A stretch of DNA of 64,000 bases from Epiperipatus broadwayi (GCA_028023455.1 JAQFVV010012395.1:8980498-9044497), one strand, 5' to 3'; positions 24,280 to 36,689 are shown, counted from the first letter of the stretch. The notes: generated by a model from the letters alone, not told the origin. A program made the numbers and translations.

Positions 24280-24965
24280 TGGACTATTTCCATCATCTAA
24301 TCAGTGTATTGAATGCCTTTAAAAAATTAACTTTATTTAAATATTCCAAATACATTCAACTGTTAGTAATAGCATATCAAACAGATTAGTCCCGTTTACT
24401 TACTACTTGTTAGCAAATACTAAAATAATGCCATCAAATACAAATCATTGTTTTTTATCTTATATATATATATATAATTAAAATTAACAATTTACACATA
24501 AATAAAAACTTCGCTGAATTACATTAAATAAAGTTAAATTTTTCTAAAAACATGCAATACACATATTAAATGATGGAAATAGTCCAATATAAAAATACAA
24601 CTAAAACACCATCATCACAAACCTTCAAGAAAACATAACCGCTTCTAGTTTTTTTTAAAAGTAAAATAACTTTATTAATAGAAAAAAAAAACAACAGCAA
24701 CAAATATTTCCATATAAACCAAAACATTTTTTTTTCTTTCTTTTTTTGTCTTACAAGATAACTAACAAACATTTTTTAATAATAAACATTATTCCATATT
24801 TTACATATAGTACAGAAAAATCCACCCCATCTTCTTTCAATTTTTTTTGGCAGATATTTTATACATTGATAATAGTATTTATCCCAATCATCTTCTAGTT
24901 TTTTAATCCAATTATATTTCTTGTTATCGAAAATTAATGAATATCTTACAGCCCACATTGCTAAA
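24280..24965. mobile_element. Inverted-repeat element nested in the hAT transposase
   Basis: The left end (TTGGACTATTTCCATCATCT, then GTGTATTGAATG) recurs inverted at about 24545-24600 and also matches both arms of the element at 17820-18440. The inverted arm extends further right (AACTAAAACACCATCATCACA) into sequence equivalent to 17826-17855. The insertion splits the transposase reading frame after SSFSN. The remaining 24776-24965 has a minus-strand open stretch that may be a separate coding remnant. Confidence 0.6.
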
Positions 24966-24985
24966 CGCTGTAAAGTTTTAGTGAC
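24776..24985 (-). pseudogene. Unrecognised protein remnant in the hAT insertion
   Basis: The minus-strand frame reads TKTLQRLAMWAVRY, then IFDNKKYNWIKKLEDDWDKY, then KYLPKKIERRWGGFF. The amino-acid mix is protein-like, not the low-complexity translation typical here. The LQRLAMWAVR portion is faintly reminiscent of the end of a retroelement RNase H, but that is a guess. The open frame continues into hAT sequence only by chance. Confidence 0.3.
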
Positions 24986-26612
24986 GGGGAAAATGTGAAG
25001 GAAACATGGTTGAAATGGCAGGTTCTCTTTGAAGACTTTGAAAACAAGGAAAAGATTATTCAGAGAATAAAGGATTTTCCTTTGGCTATGAACACAATAA
25101 AAGACAGAATTCTGGACATGGCTAAAAATATAATTTATCAGCAAAAAACGGATTTAAATTCTTCTGACTTTGTGTCTCTCTGTCTTAATGAAAGTACAGT
25201 TATAACTGGATCAACTCGTTTAGCAATTTTTATTCGTTATTGTGTTGGGAATCATATTAAAAAGAAATTGATTAATATAACATCGTTAGCAACAACAACA
25301 AAAGTGGTGGATATTTGCAACGTAGTTGTAAATGCATTTACTGAATAAACAATTGGTTTAAATAAAATTGTGTCAATTACTATTGATGGTGCTTGTAGTA
25401 TGATTGAAAAGGAAAATGGTTTTCTCAATTTATTCACCAAACAAATTGGACATTCAGCTCTTGGTTTTCACTGTATTATACACCAGCAGGTTTTATGAGC
25501 CAAGACTGGTTTCAAGTCTTTGGAAGACGTTATGAGTGTAACAAAAATGGTAAATTTTATATCGGCAAGCACTTTAATTAAAAGAATTTTTTTGGAATTA
25601 CTGCATGAGGTAAACTCAGTCTATAATGGTTTACTTATGTACGAGACTGTTCGATGGTTTGGTTAAGTCGTAGAAAAGTTCTCCAACGATTCGTGGACTG
25701 TTTAGATGAAAATAGACTTTTTTTTTTTCATAATGAAAAAAATATGGAAAATTATAGTCGGTTACTGGATGTTGAATGGCTTTGCAAATTAATGTTTTTC
25801 CCTGACTTATGCTCACATTTGAGTGAATTAAATGTTAAATTTCAATATATTAATAAGACAGTTGTTGTTATGTTCGATTTAATTGAAGCATTTTCAGTTA
25901 AGTTGCAAGTTTTCAACTGTGACGTTATTTTTAACACATTTATGTATTTCTCACATACAAAAATAAAAAAAATCTTCTTAGATTTAAGAACTCATGAAAA
26001 ACCAGATCGAGTTAGGTAATGAATTTTTTTCAAGGTTTCAAGATTTCAGGCAATTTGCAGAAACATCAAAATTTATTTTATATCCTGATACCTTCGGGTT
26101 AGATAAACTCAATATAAAAGATTTTTGAGTGGCTCAACTTCGAAGATTTAGAAATGCAATTAATTGATTTTCAGTCTAGTTCCATATGGATCAAAAATTT
26201 GTCGATTTAAGAAAGGACTTGGAAGCAATTGAGAATGATCGGTTATTGGACACAATTAAAAAGAACATAGAATATGAAATGAGAAGAACTTGGAATGCCA
26301 TTCCCAATACCTCTAACTGTTTAAAAAAACTAACAACGGCTGTACTGTCTATTTTCTCCTCAACTTATGCTTGCGAGTCATTATTTTCAGAAATAAATTG
26401 TATAAAAGATAGTTATAGAAATAAGCTGACCGATGAATCCAGCGCAGCATGTGCATAGCTTAAAGTTACGACTTATAAACCGATCGTGGCATCTACAGTA
26501 CAACAACAAAAATCTCATTAATAAAAGTTATAATTAGTATTGACTTTTATATGGCAAAATGTATTGTATACAATTATTTTGTAAATTTTTAAGTCAACTC
26601 CTTAATTTAATT

Positions 26613-27130
26613 TATCAATAATTATGCTTATAACACTCGTTAAAGAAGTTATATATATTATTAAATTTATTTAAAGCTTAGCGCTTTCAAAGCTCTATGG
26701 CTTCATAATCATAGCTGTGTGCGGTTGATAGTGATGAGGGGAAGTATTCAAATTTATGTTAATTAGATGTTTCGGTATTTTATTTAAAATATTGTTCGAG
26801 TTAGTTTGTCCATTTTTTTGAAATGGCAAAACAGGTGTCTTTTCTATTGATTGGTTGGGTGTCATTATTTATGAAATATGCCTCCTTTATTTTGTGCCTA
26901 TGGTCATTACTCTCTTTGCACACTATTCTGGGATTGGTGGGTTTAAATCTGTGTCCAGTAGCTTTTTCATGTTCCACGAATGCTGATGTAGACTCCTTGT
27001 TGTTCAGTGCCCTTTTATACATATATATGTGCTGGGATGCTCTGTTTGTAATGGTAGTTTTTGTTTTCCCATAATATGAAGCTCTGCATCTGGCCTGAGG
27101 GCATTGTATCTGGTACACCACTTGAGATGT
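26613..27130 (-). pseudogene. Penelope-like element 3' fragment with GIY-YIG domain, inserted in hAT
   Basis: The minus-strand frame (27121 to 26801) reads VYQIQCPQARCRASYYGKTK, then TITNRASQHIY, VEHEKATGHRF, IKEAYFINNDTQPINRKD. These are the GIY-YIG landmarks (VYQI, YYGKT, Arg, His, Glu, Asn) of a Penelope-like nuclease of the same subfamily as 2864-3181. The RT is missing (5' truncation near 27130). The 3' end lies toward 26613 and includes TAGCGCTTTCAAAGC (26688-26702), the element-end motif. The block 26613-26806 recurs at 58291-58486. The nuclease frame has no internal stop, suggesting insertion more recent than decay of the hAT host. Confidence 0.82.
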
Positions 27131-27274
27131 TAGTTTAATTTAATTTAATAAAATTTTATAACAATTAAATTTTTACTGTTTATTTCCTACTAAGAATTTC
27201 CCAGCATGCCAGGGATTGGACAAAAAAAATAATTGTAGTATTTGACATGTGCACGCCACCACTGATTGTAACAG

Positions 27275-28060
27275 AACAAATTCAATAGCAGTTCAATATT
27301 ACAAACTGGTTATGCAACAAAACTGCATGATTAAAAAAATACTATGATAGAATGACTAATGACTTTATATACTGCCATCTCAGTATGAGTGCATAATTAA
27401 TGTATATGCATAAATAAATTACACTGTTGTAAGAAATTAAAATGATGTAAGTCTATAGAAATAATCATATTATTAAATATTTAATAAAAAAATTAATATA
27501 CAGAATTTATCTACAACAATCACAGTATGATCTCTGAGATTATTTATTCTCATTATTTTCATAATTATTTATCCAATTCTTTATGCCATGGTATGTGCTA
27601 TATGGAAAGTACATTTTATGGTAGTTTTATACAAATCAAATATTTCAAATCATGCTAGTCATATTGATGATAATGTTACCATATTTTTGAAATATTAGAA
27701 GAGAAATTTCATGAGAAAATGTTTCTTCAAGTACAGATTTATTTTACTAAGAGAATATAATTTAATGGGAGATTGGCAAGAGTGGAAATTTTTCTTTCTA
27801 CCATTTAATCTAAATCATTTATTATGCTATAATTATTTGCAAAATTGTTTGATTTTGTCTCCATCTCATTGTAATTCTCTGTAGTATCATCTTAAAATTA
27901 TTGTAATCCCTCCGAGTATAGCTCATGTTCCAGGAAAAGAGTCTCTCAGACAATAGCAATTTCTTAATATAATATTCTCATCGTCTGGCAGTAAAAGCAT
28001 TAGGGTACAAGTGACGGATCACTGTTAGTAGCTTTACACTTATAGATTTCTTTGGGTTAC
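27275..28060. other. Intergenic or possible 5' LTR of the next gypsy remnant
   Basis: No gene. If the primer-binding-site-like sequence near 28064 is genuine, the sequence just before it should be the end of a 5' LTR, but no second copy of it was found downstream. Confidence 0.35.
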
Positions 28061-28063
28061 AAC

Positions 28064-28083
28064 TGGTGGCCAATGTGGGGCCT
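28064..28083 (+). promoter_or_regulatory. Candidate primer binding site of gypsy remnant 1
   Basis: TGGTGGCCAATGTGGGG begins with the TGG expected of a site complementary to a tRNA 3' CCA end, and it resembles the primer sites that follow 5' LTRs in Ty3/gypsy and retroviral elements. The matching tRNA was not identified. Confidence 0.4.
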
Positions 28084-28739
28084 TGTTAAATGCTAATAAA
28101 TCATATCTGGTTTACTGACTTTGTTTGGAGTTATTTTTATTGTTATTTGGTCTTTATGTGGATTTTTCAAAGTATGAATCATGGCATAACTTGCCAGTGT
28201 AATTATGTTAAGGATTATTCTTGTAGTTACCATTAATTTACTGTGATAATTAGTGTTAACATTATAAAACTACTTAGTCATTAATAATTTAATAATAAAA
28301 TATTAAATATCTAGTATTTATGCATTTATTATAAAAATAGTAAGAAAGTTGTTTTAAAATTCATCATATTTATTATAGTGTTGCAGTCTATAGATAATCT
28401 TTAAAAATATATATTTTATTTTATATTCTATTTTATTATTGTTATGTAATTATGGTGTCTATATTATCTGTTTACCAAATGTATATTTCTTTGTTAATCA
28501 ATTGGATTAAACAATTTTTCTTTGAATATTTGTGATACAAGGCTTGTATAAAAAAAAGAAAAAAAAAAGAAATCTTTCTGATAATAGCCACTATTATAAT
28601 GAAATAATATATATCAAGGCATTGATGTTATGGTCTTGATTTTTTTGCTTGTGAGGAGGTATCGAGGAGTGGGGTGCCTTATTACTATTGTTTTTGATTA
28701 ATGCAAGCGCATTTGATAGCAGAATAAAAACAATTACTA

Positions 28740-31110
28740 TATTTGACAGTTCGGGCTGGTCCCAAGATTTTTCATCACTGAATACTCAGGTTCCCTAACT
28801 TGGTGATGAGTCACCAGGTGAAGATGTGAATCTGAGTGTGAATATTGCAGAAGCTCTTAGAATGGAAAGGGGTATATCAATAGACATATTAAGAGAAATG
28901 TTAATGGAAATAAATTTAAAATTTGGTAAGGCTAGAGAAGAATCTCAGAGCCAGATTGCAGAAATAAAATTTAAAATTTGATAAGGCTAGAGAAGAATCT
29001 TAGAACCAGATGTTAGAAATGAGAGAAGCATCTCAGAGCCAGATGTTAGAAATAAAAATGAATAATAAAAAATTTGAAGATCGGTTAAATGAAACCAAAG
29101 AAAAATTGCAAAAATATAAAGAGGAATCTCAAGCAAATTTTAAAAAAATTGATGATAATTTTAAAAAAGTTGATAAAAAGTAGGAAGAGTTAAGTGATTG
29201 TTTTAGAGAAATTCTTGAAAATACAGAAATATCCTTACAACATTAACTTGATGAGATAAAATTACGTTCCCAAAAGTCAGAAGAAACTATGCAAAGTATG
29301 AGACATGATTGTCATGACCAATATAGTTTGTTAGTTAGCAGACTGGAGAATCTCACAATAGAGTCATATGGTGGAATTGAAGAATGTAAGAGTCAGATTA
29401 AAGATCTAACTGCTAAGCTTGAAAGTCAGAAACTAGATCAATGCAAGGTTGTGCAAAAAGTAGAAAGTAGACGAGTACAAGTGTTTGAAGAAGTTGAAGG
29501 TTGGAAAAAAGAAATTGACATGAAAGTTAAGTCACCCTTGCAAGAATTTGCTAATGAGCTTGAGGTGTTAAAGAGTCAAGTGGAAGAAAAGTTATATAGA
29601 AAATCAATTCAACAAAAGATGTTAGATAAATTGGATAGTGTTGAGCAGCAATTGAAGTAGTTGGAATTAAGCTCAGACTGCAAAGTAAATAAAATAGAAT
29701 CAAAAATATGTGAAGTTGATAAATAGATTGAGAATTTCATTAGTCAGATTAATCAAGCAGTACAGATTGTCATAATACTGCTCAATTCAGGTTTAAGTGA
29801 TTTTAAAAAAAAGTACAAATGAAGCTAATAGAAAAGGACAGAATGTACCCAAAGTTGAGCAAAGAGATAGAAGAGGTGAAGGACACTATGAATAGACCCC
29901 TGAAAAAAGGCAATGATAGACCTCTGAAGAAAGGCAATGATAATCAAGAGATAAGAGAAAAATTAGACAGTGAATTACAGAATGATAAATTAAGTTTGGA
30001 AAGGTGTATACAAAGTAAAGATTATAGGATGCACAATGTAATTGATGATAGTATTTGTTTAAATAATGATCTTTATCAGAAACCAAAATAAAGATACAGA
30101 TTATGATGATTGTTATAATTGATGTCCAGAATTATACAGTCCTCAAGATTAGAAAAGATTAGGTCTAGATAAGTTAGGAGTGAATAAAGATAGAAATTTT
30201 CATGATTTAGAAAAATCAAAAACCATTGGCTTTAAAATTTCTGAAGATAAAAATGTTTAAAGGGCAATACTTAGGTAACCCCTATGAGTATCTGCAAGGT
30301 CTTGAAAATTTATTCACTTTGTATCAGCTCTCTAAAATAGAAAATATTGCAATTGCATGTAATCATTTTTGTGCTGCATCAAAGGATTGGTGGCAATTCT
30401 TGTTTGACAAGTCCCAAATCATTGGTGATTTTGAATACCTGATCTCAATGAATTTCTGGGGAGAATACCACCAAGACAACATTTGGCACCAGGTGTTTCA
30501 GGAAAAGTATAACATACACATGGGTAGTTATACCAATTTTTTAGAAATCAGGCCATAAAGCTTAAAACTTTAACTGCTTGCCTTTTATCAGATCATCTCT
30601 GGCATAATTTGCTGAGACATATAGAACAGGTCCTTATAGCTGCATATATACATAATATTGAAGATACAGTGGAAATCCTGGACTTGTTGGAGGCTAGTGA
30701 GAATAATGTTAACCTTTGGCTATGCCAGATTATGATAAAATGTGTACAGCAATAGTAATAATCATAGAACAAGTTCCTATGGGGAAAGAAATACCCATGT
30801 TAGCAGGTATAGGTTTAAAATGAAATTTATAGATGGTAATCATACAAACCATCCCAAAGAAGAATAAAGTAGGTAGGAAAAATAAAGTGGCATTAAACTG
30901 AGTAGACCTTGCAGAAATGTTTCTCACTTTAGGGCACTGTTTCTAGAAACTGGGTAACATGATGCTTCATTTAATGATTACATTTTAATTATGACCTTGC
31001 ATGTAAGCAACCCGCGGATAAAACTTGTTTAGAAAATTCCTAAAGTTATATGAAGAGATATTTTCCTAGTCTCAACCCTTGAAGGGATGAGAGGTACCTA
31101 CAATGTCAGA
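28740..31110 (+). pseudogene. Ty3/gypsy remnant 1: gag plus pol tail
   Basis: Reading the plus strand, a stretch aligned with the start of the element at 56727 (GGTCCCAAG context at 28757) is followed by heptad-like coiled-coil repeats (28900-29660; SQSQMLEM-type units) and more helix to 30091. A capsid-like gag domain is then at 30226-30558 (MFKGQYLGNPYEYLQGLENL, then ASKDWWQFLF, FWGEYHQDNIWHQVFQEKY). The sequence next jumps from the gag C-terminus (about 30930) to the very end of pol (GMRGT at about 31087-31100, equivalent to 62254-62270). Protease, RT, RNase H and most integrase are deleted. Several stops confirm that it is dead. The gag N-terminal half is unusually long and coiled-coil rich, a feature shared by all three gypsy copies in the window. 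Confidence 0.75.
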
Positions 31111-34100
31111 AGTATTATATCATATACTAAAAGAATTTAGATTCCTTAAATATGTGACTGTATAAACTTGATTTGAAGTTAACTTCTTTTGGTTTAAAGT
31201 AGTAAAGCCAGTGTTAAATGTTGGTTTATTGTAATTCAACCTAAACTTCATTAAAGTTATTTTAATACCTAATATTTTAATTTTTTTTTTGTTAGTTGTA
31301 ATAAATTATAGGTAATTATTTAAAGAAAAAATTAATAAATTAAGTTAAAGCTTAAAAATGTCATTTCCTTCATTCATGTGTGTAATGTGTGCATGGATGG
31401 ATAAACTTATTTATATAATTAATAAAGTGGTTTTATTTTCAGTTATTCAAACTCATAAAAAATATAATTATAATATCACTTAAAGTTAACCTATAATGGA
31501 TAAAATATTTATTAATTCAAACTTTAATAAATTAATATTATAATAAAAATCAATTAGTAAACAAACAAATAATGTTTAATTATTTTTTGTATTATAATAT
31601 TATTATTATTTTTTATTAAATAAGAAACTTTGTTTAACTTTTTTTTTAAATGGAAGTTCATTAGACCATGTGTAATTTTGAAAATATCTACATTAACATG
31701 ACTTCATTTACTGATTGACTTATTTTGCAGTTAAGTATTTTTTTTAAATAATCTTGTTTTATTGGTCATTAATTAGAATTTAACATCTGTAAAATAATAA
31801 TAAAAAATACTATAAAAAATAAGTCTTGTTGGTTGAGGCTGGCTCATTCTCTCTTTTCCATTTTCTCTAGCTCAAGCTGCATTTCACTGAAATTTTAAAA
31901 GTGTTAAATATTGAACTTAATTATCCTTAAATCCACAATGCACTGCTAAACACACATGTGTCTCATTTATTTTATTACTGAATCTCAATTTAAATATTTT
32001 TGATTATTGCATAATGCTATGGAGGAACTTTATGCCTATTTTAAGTAAATTTAGCCAATTTAACTTCTACAGGAAGCGGGTTATGTTTTTCATTACGGTT
32101 ATTGCAAAATATATGCAGAACATTTTTCCAGTTCATATCCATTTGCTTATTTATCTTCTAAAAAGGAGAAAATTAAAAGTAAAATTAAAATTCATAGACT
32201 ATTAAGCTATCCTATTGGTCAGGATGGCTATGGTTGTTAAAGAGCCAAAGACATCAAAATGTATGGGTGCTGAACTGAATTGAGACCCATATGACTATAT
32301 AAGCTATTGAGCTTAGATTGAAAATATTGTTTTCAATTTCATTCTCATAGTTTTGTAGTTAAGTAAAGATAAAAGGTGGATGCTGGAGGATTGCATTAGA
32401 TCCTAAGATCTAGGTGCAGTGCTCTCAGATCCAAGGCTCCTTACTGACAAAGGCCACAAGACAGAAACTAGTCAGGATATTGGATGAGAAGACATTAGAT
32501 AGGGATTTTATGCACAAACCTTCCAGGATCCATTGATTGCTCTGGTTGGCACAGAGTGGCACTACTGTATAGAAAGTTTTGCCTCTTTAATAACAGTTAT
32601 GTGCTAGCATAAGAGATGGTGATAATGTGATGTTTAGTGGTTTAAATAAAAATTGGTAATTGCTTGATGTTCTGCTTATGAGGGTTCAAGGTCCTTCCCT
32701 CCTGTGTTTCCACTCTGGATACATTATTTTTTCTGGTATATCTTACTGCTATTTGAAATTCCACTGCCTCTTCAATAATGTTTAGTGAATGAATTAACAT
32801 AATCTGTTGTATGTACTATGGCAGACTACATCTGATAATTGTAATGAGTTCTTGGTCAGACCTAGACTATGTTGTCAATGATTTCAGGGTGGCAGTTTGC
32901 CTAACAAAAATGGATGAGTGTTTCAGCTGTATTAGTGGCATACTATTCTTGAAATACTCTATTTCAAATATGTTAATTTTCTATACACCAAATAATTTTC
33001 AGCATTGCAGCTTGGTAGTCTTGAAACCTCTGGTAATTAGTGCATGGTGCCTTCCCTCCAGTATCTTGCAGTACCCCTGAATATTGTGCAGCAACCATTA
33101 TTTGTTCTGTATTGTTTAGCTTATAAAAAAAACTAGTCCTTTAAGATCACTAAGTATTTGATTGGGTTTTACCTAAATGTCCCCTTTGAAGGTTTTGACT
33201 ATCATTTCTGGGTCTTGCCTGCCTATCGATTTCTTTTCACTATTGCTATTTTTTATGCAATTGACATCATTATTATTTATTAGTATGAAATGGTCTGCCT
33301 GTCTGTGTCATCAATAATGGCATCCTCTGCATTCATTCCAGCTTTTTCTTTAATTATTTAATTATGATTAGCTGTTCCAGTAGGACCTGTTTTGCATTAA
33401 TTTGTGCTATACATAATACAACAACCAATTATCTATCTGCCTACCTTTATTATTCTATCATTTGTTAACCAAAAAATGCTAACACTTATAAAGAAATCTA
33501 TTTCACACACTTAGATTTTTTTATTACCATTTGATTACTACATCCATCTGCAAAGAAATAAAATAAAATTTGTTAATAAAAGTATATATATAGTTATTTT
33601 ACTGAAATATTGGTAGCTTATTTTGCATATATGTACATATATACACACAAGATATAATTGATTTTTTTTATACCGACTCTAACCATATAACACTATTCTT
33701 GCTTTAATGTCTATGAATAAATAAAATTTTGTACTTAGAAAAAGTATTTTGGGTTAGGGGTCATAACATTTCTAGTTGATGCATCTAGGTGTGTTCAGGT
33801 TTGTGAGAGATGTAGTTCCAAAACTTCTTTCGATAGCGCCATGTTATATACAAAAAGAATTTTTGTTGGAGTAATTCCTTTTCAAATTGGTATATCTAGA
33901 TGTGCTCAGGGTCTTGTGAAAAGTGGTTCAAAGCCCTATATCAGTGCACCATGTTATATAAAAAATCATGTAATGGTCAAATATTTATAACTTGTTAACA
34001 AGACACAGAGACCAAGCAAGTATCTTCACCAGTATGTCCAGTGATATTGCTACTCTTAGACAACACTAGTCCATCCCTCTTACCCATGCTCCAAGACCTC

Positions 34101-35142
34101 TATTAGAAAGTTAACAACCTTGTTGTTGAAATAATTTTTATTGTGTAAATAGTTCAATGTAGCTTAGGGAGAAGGAAAGATTCCACATTAGATAACTTAT
34201 AGCTAATAATACCAAGTTTCCAATTAATATAGAATAGATGGCACATAAACAATTTATAGTTAATGAGATTTATTAATAATAAATAAAATTGGTGATTCTA
34301 ACAGATGGCATAATATATATGGTTGTTTACTGGCCCTGACATTAATTGCAGTTGGAATAATGGTCATATAATAAACGGGTTTACATATTTTATCTATAGA
34401 GTAATTTGAGACAATTATCATGCAAATTGTAGATGAACATTTATTATTTCATTTTTATTTAAAAATAATGTTCTGGAATTATGTATACAAAAATAAAGTT
34501 TTGACACTGGGTTATGGGTATCTGTCACAGGTGCAAACATAAAAAATGGAGATAATAATAATCATGAGACCACATTTAATGTTGTGTGGTTCATTAGCCA
34601 TAATGATACGAATGATTGGCTTTCCAAGGCCTAGGAATAATTCACTATGAGATGGAAGAGTCAAATTGCAAGAATGATCCTACTTCTAACCTAAGATGAA
34701 TCCTATAAAGAAGACATATATAAAATCTATCCTTTCTTTCTGAAATGCCAGTATAGCTTTAAAAAAATCTCTTTGATTAAGGTTTTACTTAAGGATTTGT
34801 AAATAGGTTGTTATTGTTATTGTTGTTAATTGTTTTTATTGTTATTTAGTTTATTTTTATTTATTTATAATGAAATGTGCTTTGTTTTGTGATGATGAAA
34901 TTTTGATAGCAATAAATATAAATAAATTTGCGAGTGTGTATTTATATAAATAATTATCAACAGTAGCATTTAAATTGCTAGTTGTAATTAGATTGTACTT
35001 TTTAAAAAAATATATAAAAGATGTAATGATATTATTCTGGTTGTTTATTTATTTGATTTGTAGATTACAATATAAATTTTTCAATGTAATATATTTTTTT
35101 ATTGACATTATTTTTTGTTTTGTTATTTAAAAAAATATTTTA
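31110..35142. other. Intergenic region; possible LTR sequence, no gene
   Basis: AT-rich at 31110-32200. At 32296-32303 a TATATAAG box precedes a less AT-rich block (32340-33150) and could be an LTR or gene promoter with its leader. No partner repeat or long ORF was found, and the 89-codon frame at 32811-33080 is unsupported. A degenerate direct repeat of about 115-120 bp (ATCTAGGTGTGTTCAGG, later ATCTAGATGTGCTCAGG; both ending CACCATGTTATATA-like) lies at about 33780-33965. Confidence 0.4.
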
Positions 35143-35375
35143 AGTCAAGCGTTGTTAGCCAAGAGGTCATCGCACCCACCTTGCAAGCAAGTAGTTGGTT
35201 GCAGACGGGTGTGGGTTCACGTCCCGGCTGATGCCATGACATATGAAAAAATATATATTTTTTAAGTCAAGCGTTGTTAGCCAAGAGGTCATCGCACCCA
35301 CCTTGCAAGCAAGTAGTTGGTTGCAGATGGGTGTGGGTCGCATCCCAGCTGATGCCATGACATATGAAAAAAAAA
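35143..35375 (+). mobile_element. Two tandem tRNA-like SINE units
   Basis: Two copies with a 122-bp period, each starting TAAGTCAAGCGTTGTTAGCC. The first has an A-box-like TAGCCAAGAGGTCATCG and a B-box-like GGTTCACGTCC (35214-35224), spaced as in a tRNA with a long variable region, then GATGCCATGACATATG and an A-rich tail. The second has a degraded B box (GGTCGCATCCC) and a longer A tail. The core does not fold as a clean tRNA cloverleaf, so this is a tRNA-derived SINE or tRNA pseudogene, not a functional tRNA. Confidence 0.7.
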
Positions 35376-36689
35376 AAAATCAACAGTGTTAAAGTTTTTA
35401 AATCAGCACATGAATTATAACAATGGGACAAAGATTACTACGGAAACCCAGAACATAATCCCATTATTAATTAATAAAACAGAAGAAGAAAGAAGTCATA
35501 GCTTTATTTTTATATTCTACAAATTATTCTTTTGGATGTTAATCTAATAATTACTGGACCAAGATAAAATCAAAGATGTTTGACTACGTATATCTTTCTT
35601 ATCCAGGGGCAATTCTTGCCTATTTTGCCTGTCTTATTTCATTATTGAAGTCCTGTAAAATATGCAACCTGAAGTCAAACCTGCATTTGCAAACAAACTT
35701 CAGAAAAATAGCTATTTATATATTTTTCAACTTTAAGTTTTTTTTTTTTATAATGATCCTAAGTAATAGTCAAATATAATTATTTCTATAATTGGATATA
35801 AAAAATGACAGGAATCAATTGCTCCAACAACAGAAAATCTATAAATTCATTAATAATATGTATTAAATTTATTTTGATCTATGCTGGAATAGATAAAATA
35901 AAAGAAAATTGCCTGAAATAATTGGTAGACTGGGAAATGAAGGGTCATTAATAGAAATTAAATGGTAATTAAAATTTGTCTTATTTTTTGTTTTTGTTTT
36001 ATATGTCTATTACTTTTTATAACATTTTAAAATATATCTTTATAAAAGTATATATGATTGTGATATTTGAAACTAATCTATAAGTTTCTTTTTGAATGTT
36101 AAAATCTGTTGATAATAATGAAAGTCAATTTTTAATATATATATATATGTTTATTTTTTATTATTATTATTTTAAAAGAAATTTTATATCTTCAATTGCA
36201 CAAATGTATTGTTGAATGCCAAGAAAATAACAATTGTAGTAATATATATTTTATTTTAATGTCATTAAATAGTTCTATTTAATTCACATTTTACATACAT
36301 ATGTATTAAATAATAAATGTCATGCATCAATTTAGATTGGAAAGCAATAAATTACAATTAATTGCATATGAGTTGAATATAAATATATAAATTTTTATAG
36401 AACTGTATTTACAAATTATATCATTATTTAATAATTATCTTAACTGTTTAATTAATTTAATTGTATTATTAGATGTATCTTGAAAGGATTGAATCAATTT
36501 ATAGTGTTAAGTATGATCAATTTATAGTGTTAAGTATTGAAGATCCCCACATTTGTATTTAGAAGTTGTCATGTTATATATATATATATATATATATTTT
36601 GCTTACACATAAGGTTTTAGATGAGATATATATATATATATATATTTTGCTTACACATAAGGTTTTAGATGAGATGATATTATATATAT
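35376..36689. other. Intergenic AT-rich region with duplicated (AT)n block
   Basis: No supported gene. At 36576-36675 an (AT)n tract plus TTTTGCTTACACATAAGG, then TTTTAGATGAGAT, is directly duplicated. A 25-bp direct repeat (ATCAATTTATAGTGTTAAGT) is at about 36493-36537. Confidence 0.6.

Larger units (their letters stand above)
23976..26520 (+). pseudogene. hAT transposase, GTF2IRD2-like family, broken
   Basis: The enzyme would excise and reinsert the surrounding hAT element in the nucleus. From about 24060 it reads a BED-type zinc finger (CVLCSGSVICRTFSVKRH, then H-x4-H in HYETNH). After the insertion, 24995-25340 reads ETWLKWQVLFEDF, FPLAMNTIKDRILDMAKNI, LCLNESTVITGSTRLAIFIR. Then come VSITIDGACSMI, ALGFHCIIHQQ, ETVRWF, WLCKLMFFPDLCSHLSELN (25654-26019), and finally the C-terminal dimerisation segment FSSTYACESLFSEINCIKDS, then RNKLTDESSAACA (26186-26458). 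The order matches GTF2IRD2-like and ZBED-type hAT transposases. Catalytic-region residues such as the D in ITIDGA remain, but stops (for example after VNAFTE at 25346), frameshifts and the nested element make it non-functional. Confidence 0.85.
23297..27264 (+). mobile_element. hAT transposon (autonomous-type, inactivated, with nested insertions)
   Basis: The left end reads CAGCGGTGGCG and the right end, on the opposite strand, CAGTGGTGGCG, giving 11-bp terminal inverted repeats with one mismatch and more partial matching inside (GGCACGTG against TGCACATG). The flanks are ATGTAACA on the left and TTGTAACA (27266-27273) on the right, an imperfect 8-bp duplication offset by one base. The body holds a GTF2IRD2-like transposase in pieces. 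Two insertions are nested: an inverted-repeat element at about 24280-24965 and a Penelope-like fragment at 26613-27130. Confidence 0.8.

Noticed and set aside
32811-33080. 89-codon open frame as a gene
   Set aside because: No recognisable domain, no neighbouring exon signal and no repeat partner; length is within chance expectation for this less AT-rich block.
35143-35375. Functional tRNA gene
   Set aside because: A- and B-box-like sequences exist, but the acceptor and anticodon stems do not pair properly and two tailed tandem copies point to SINEs.
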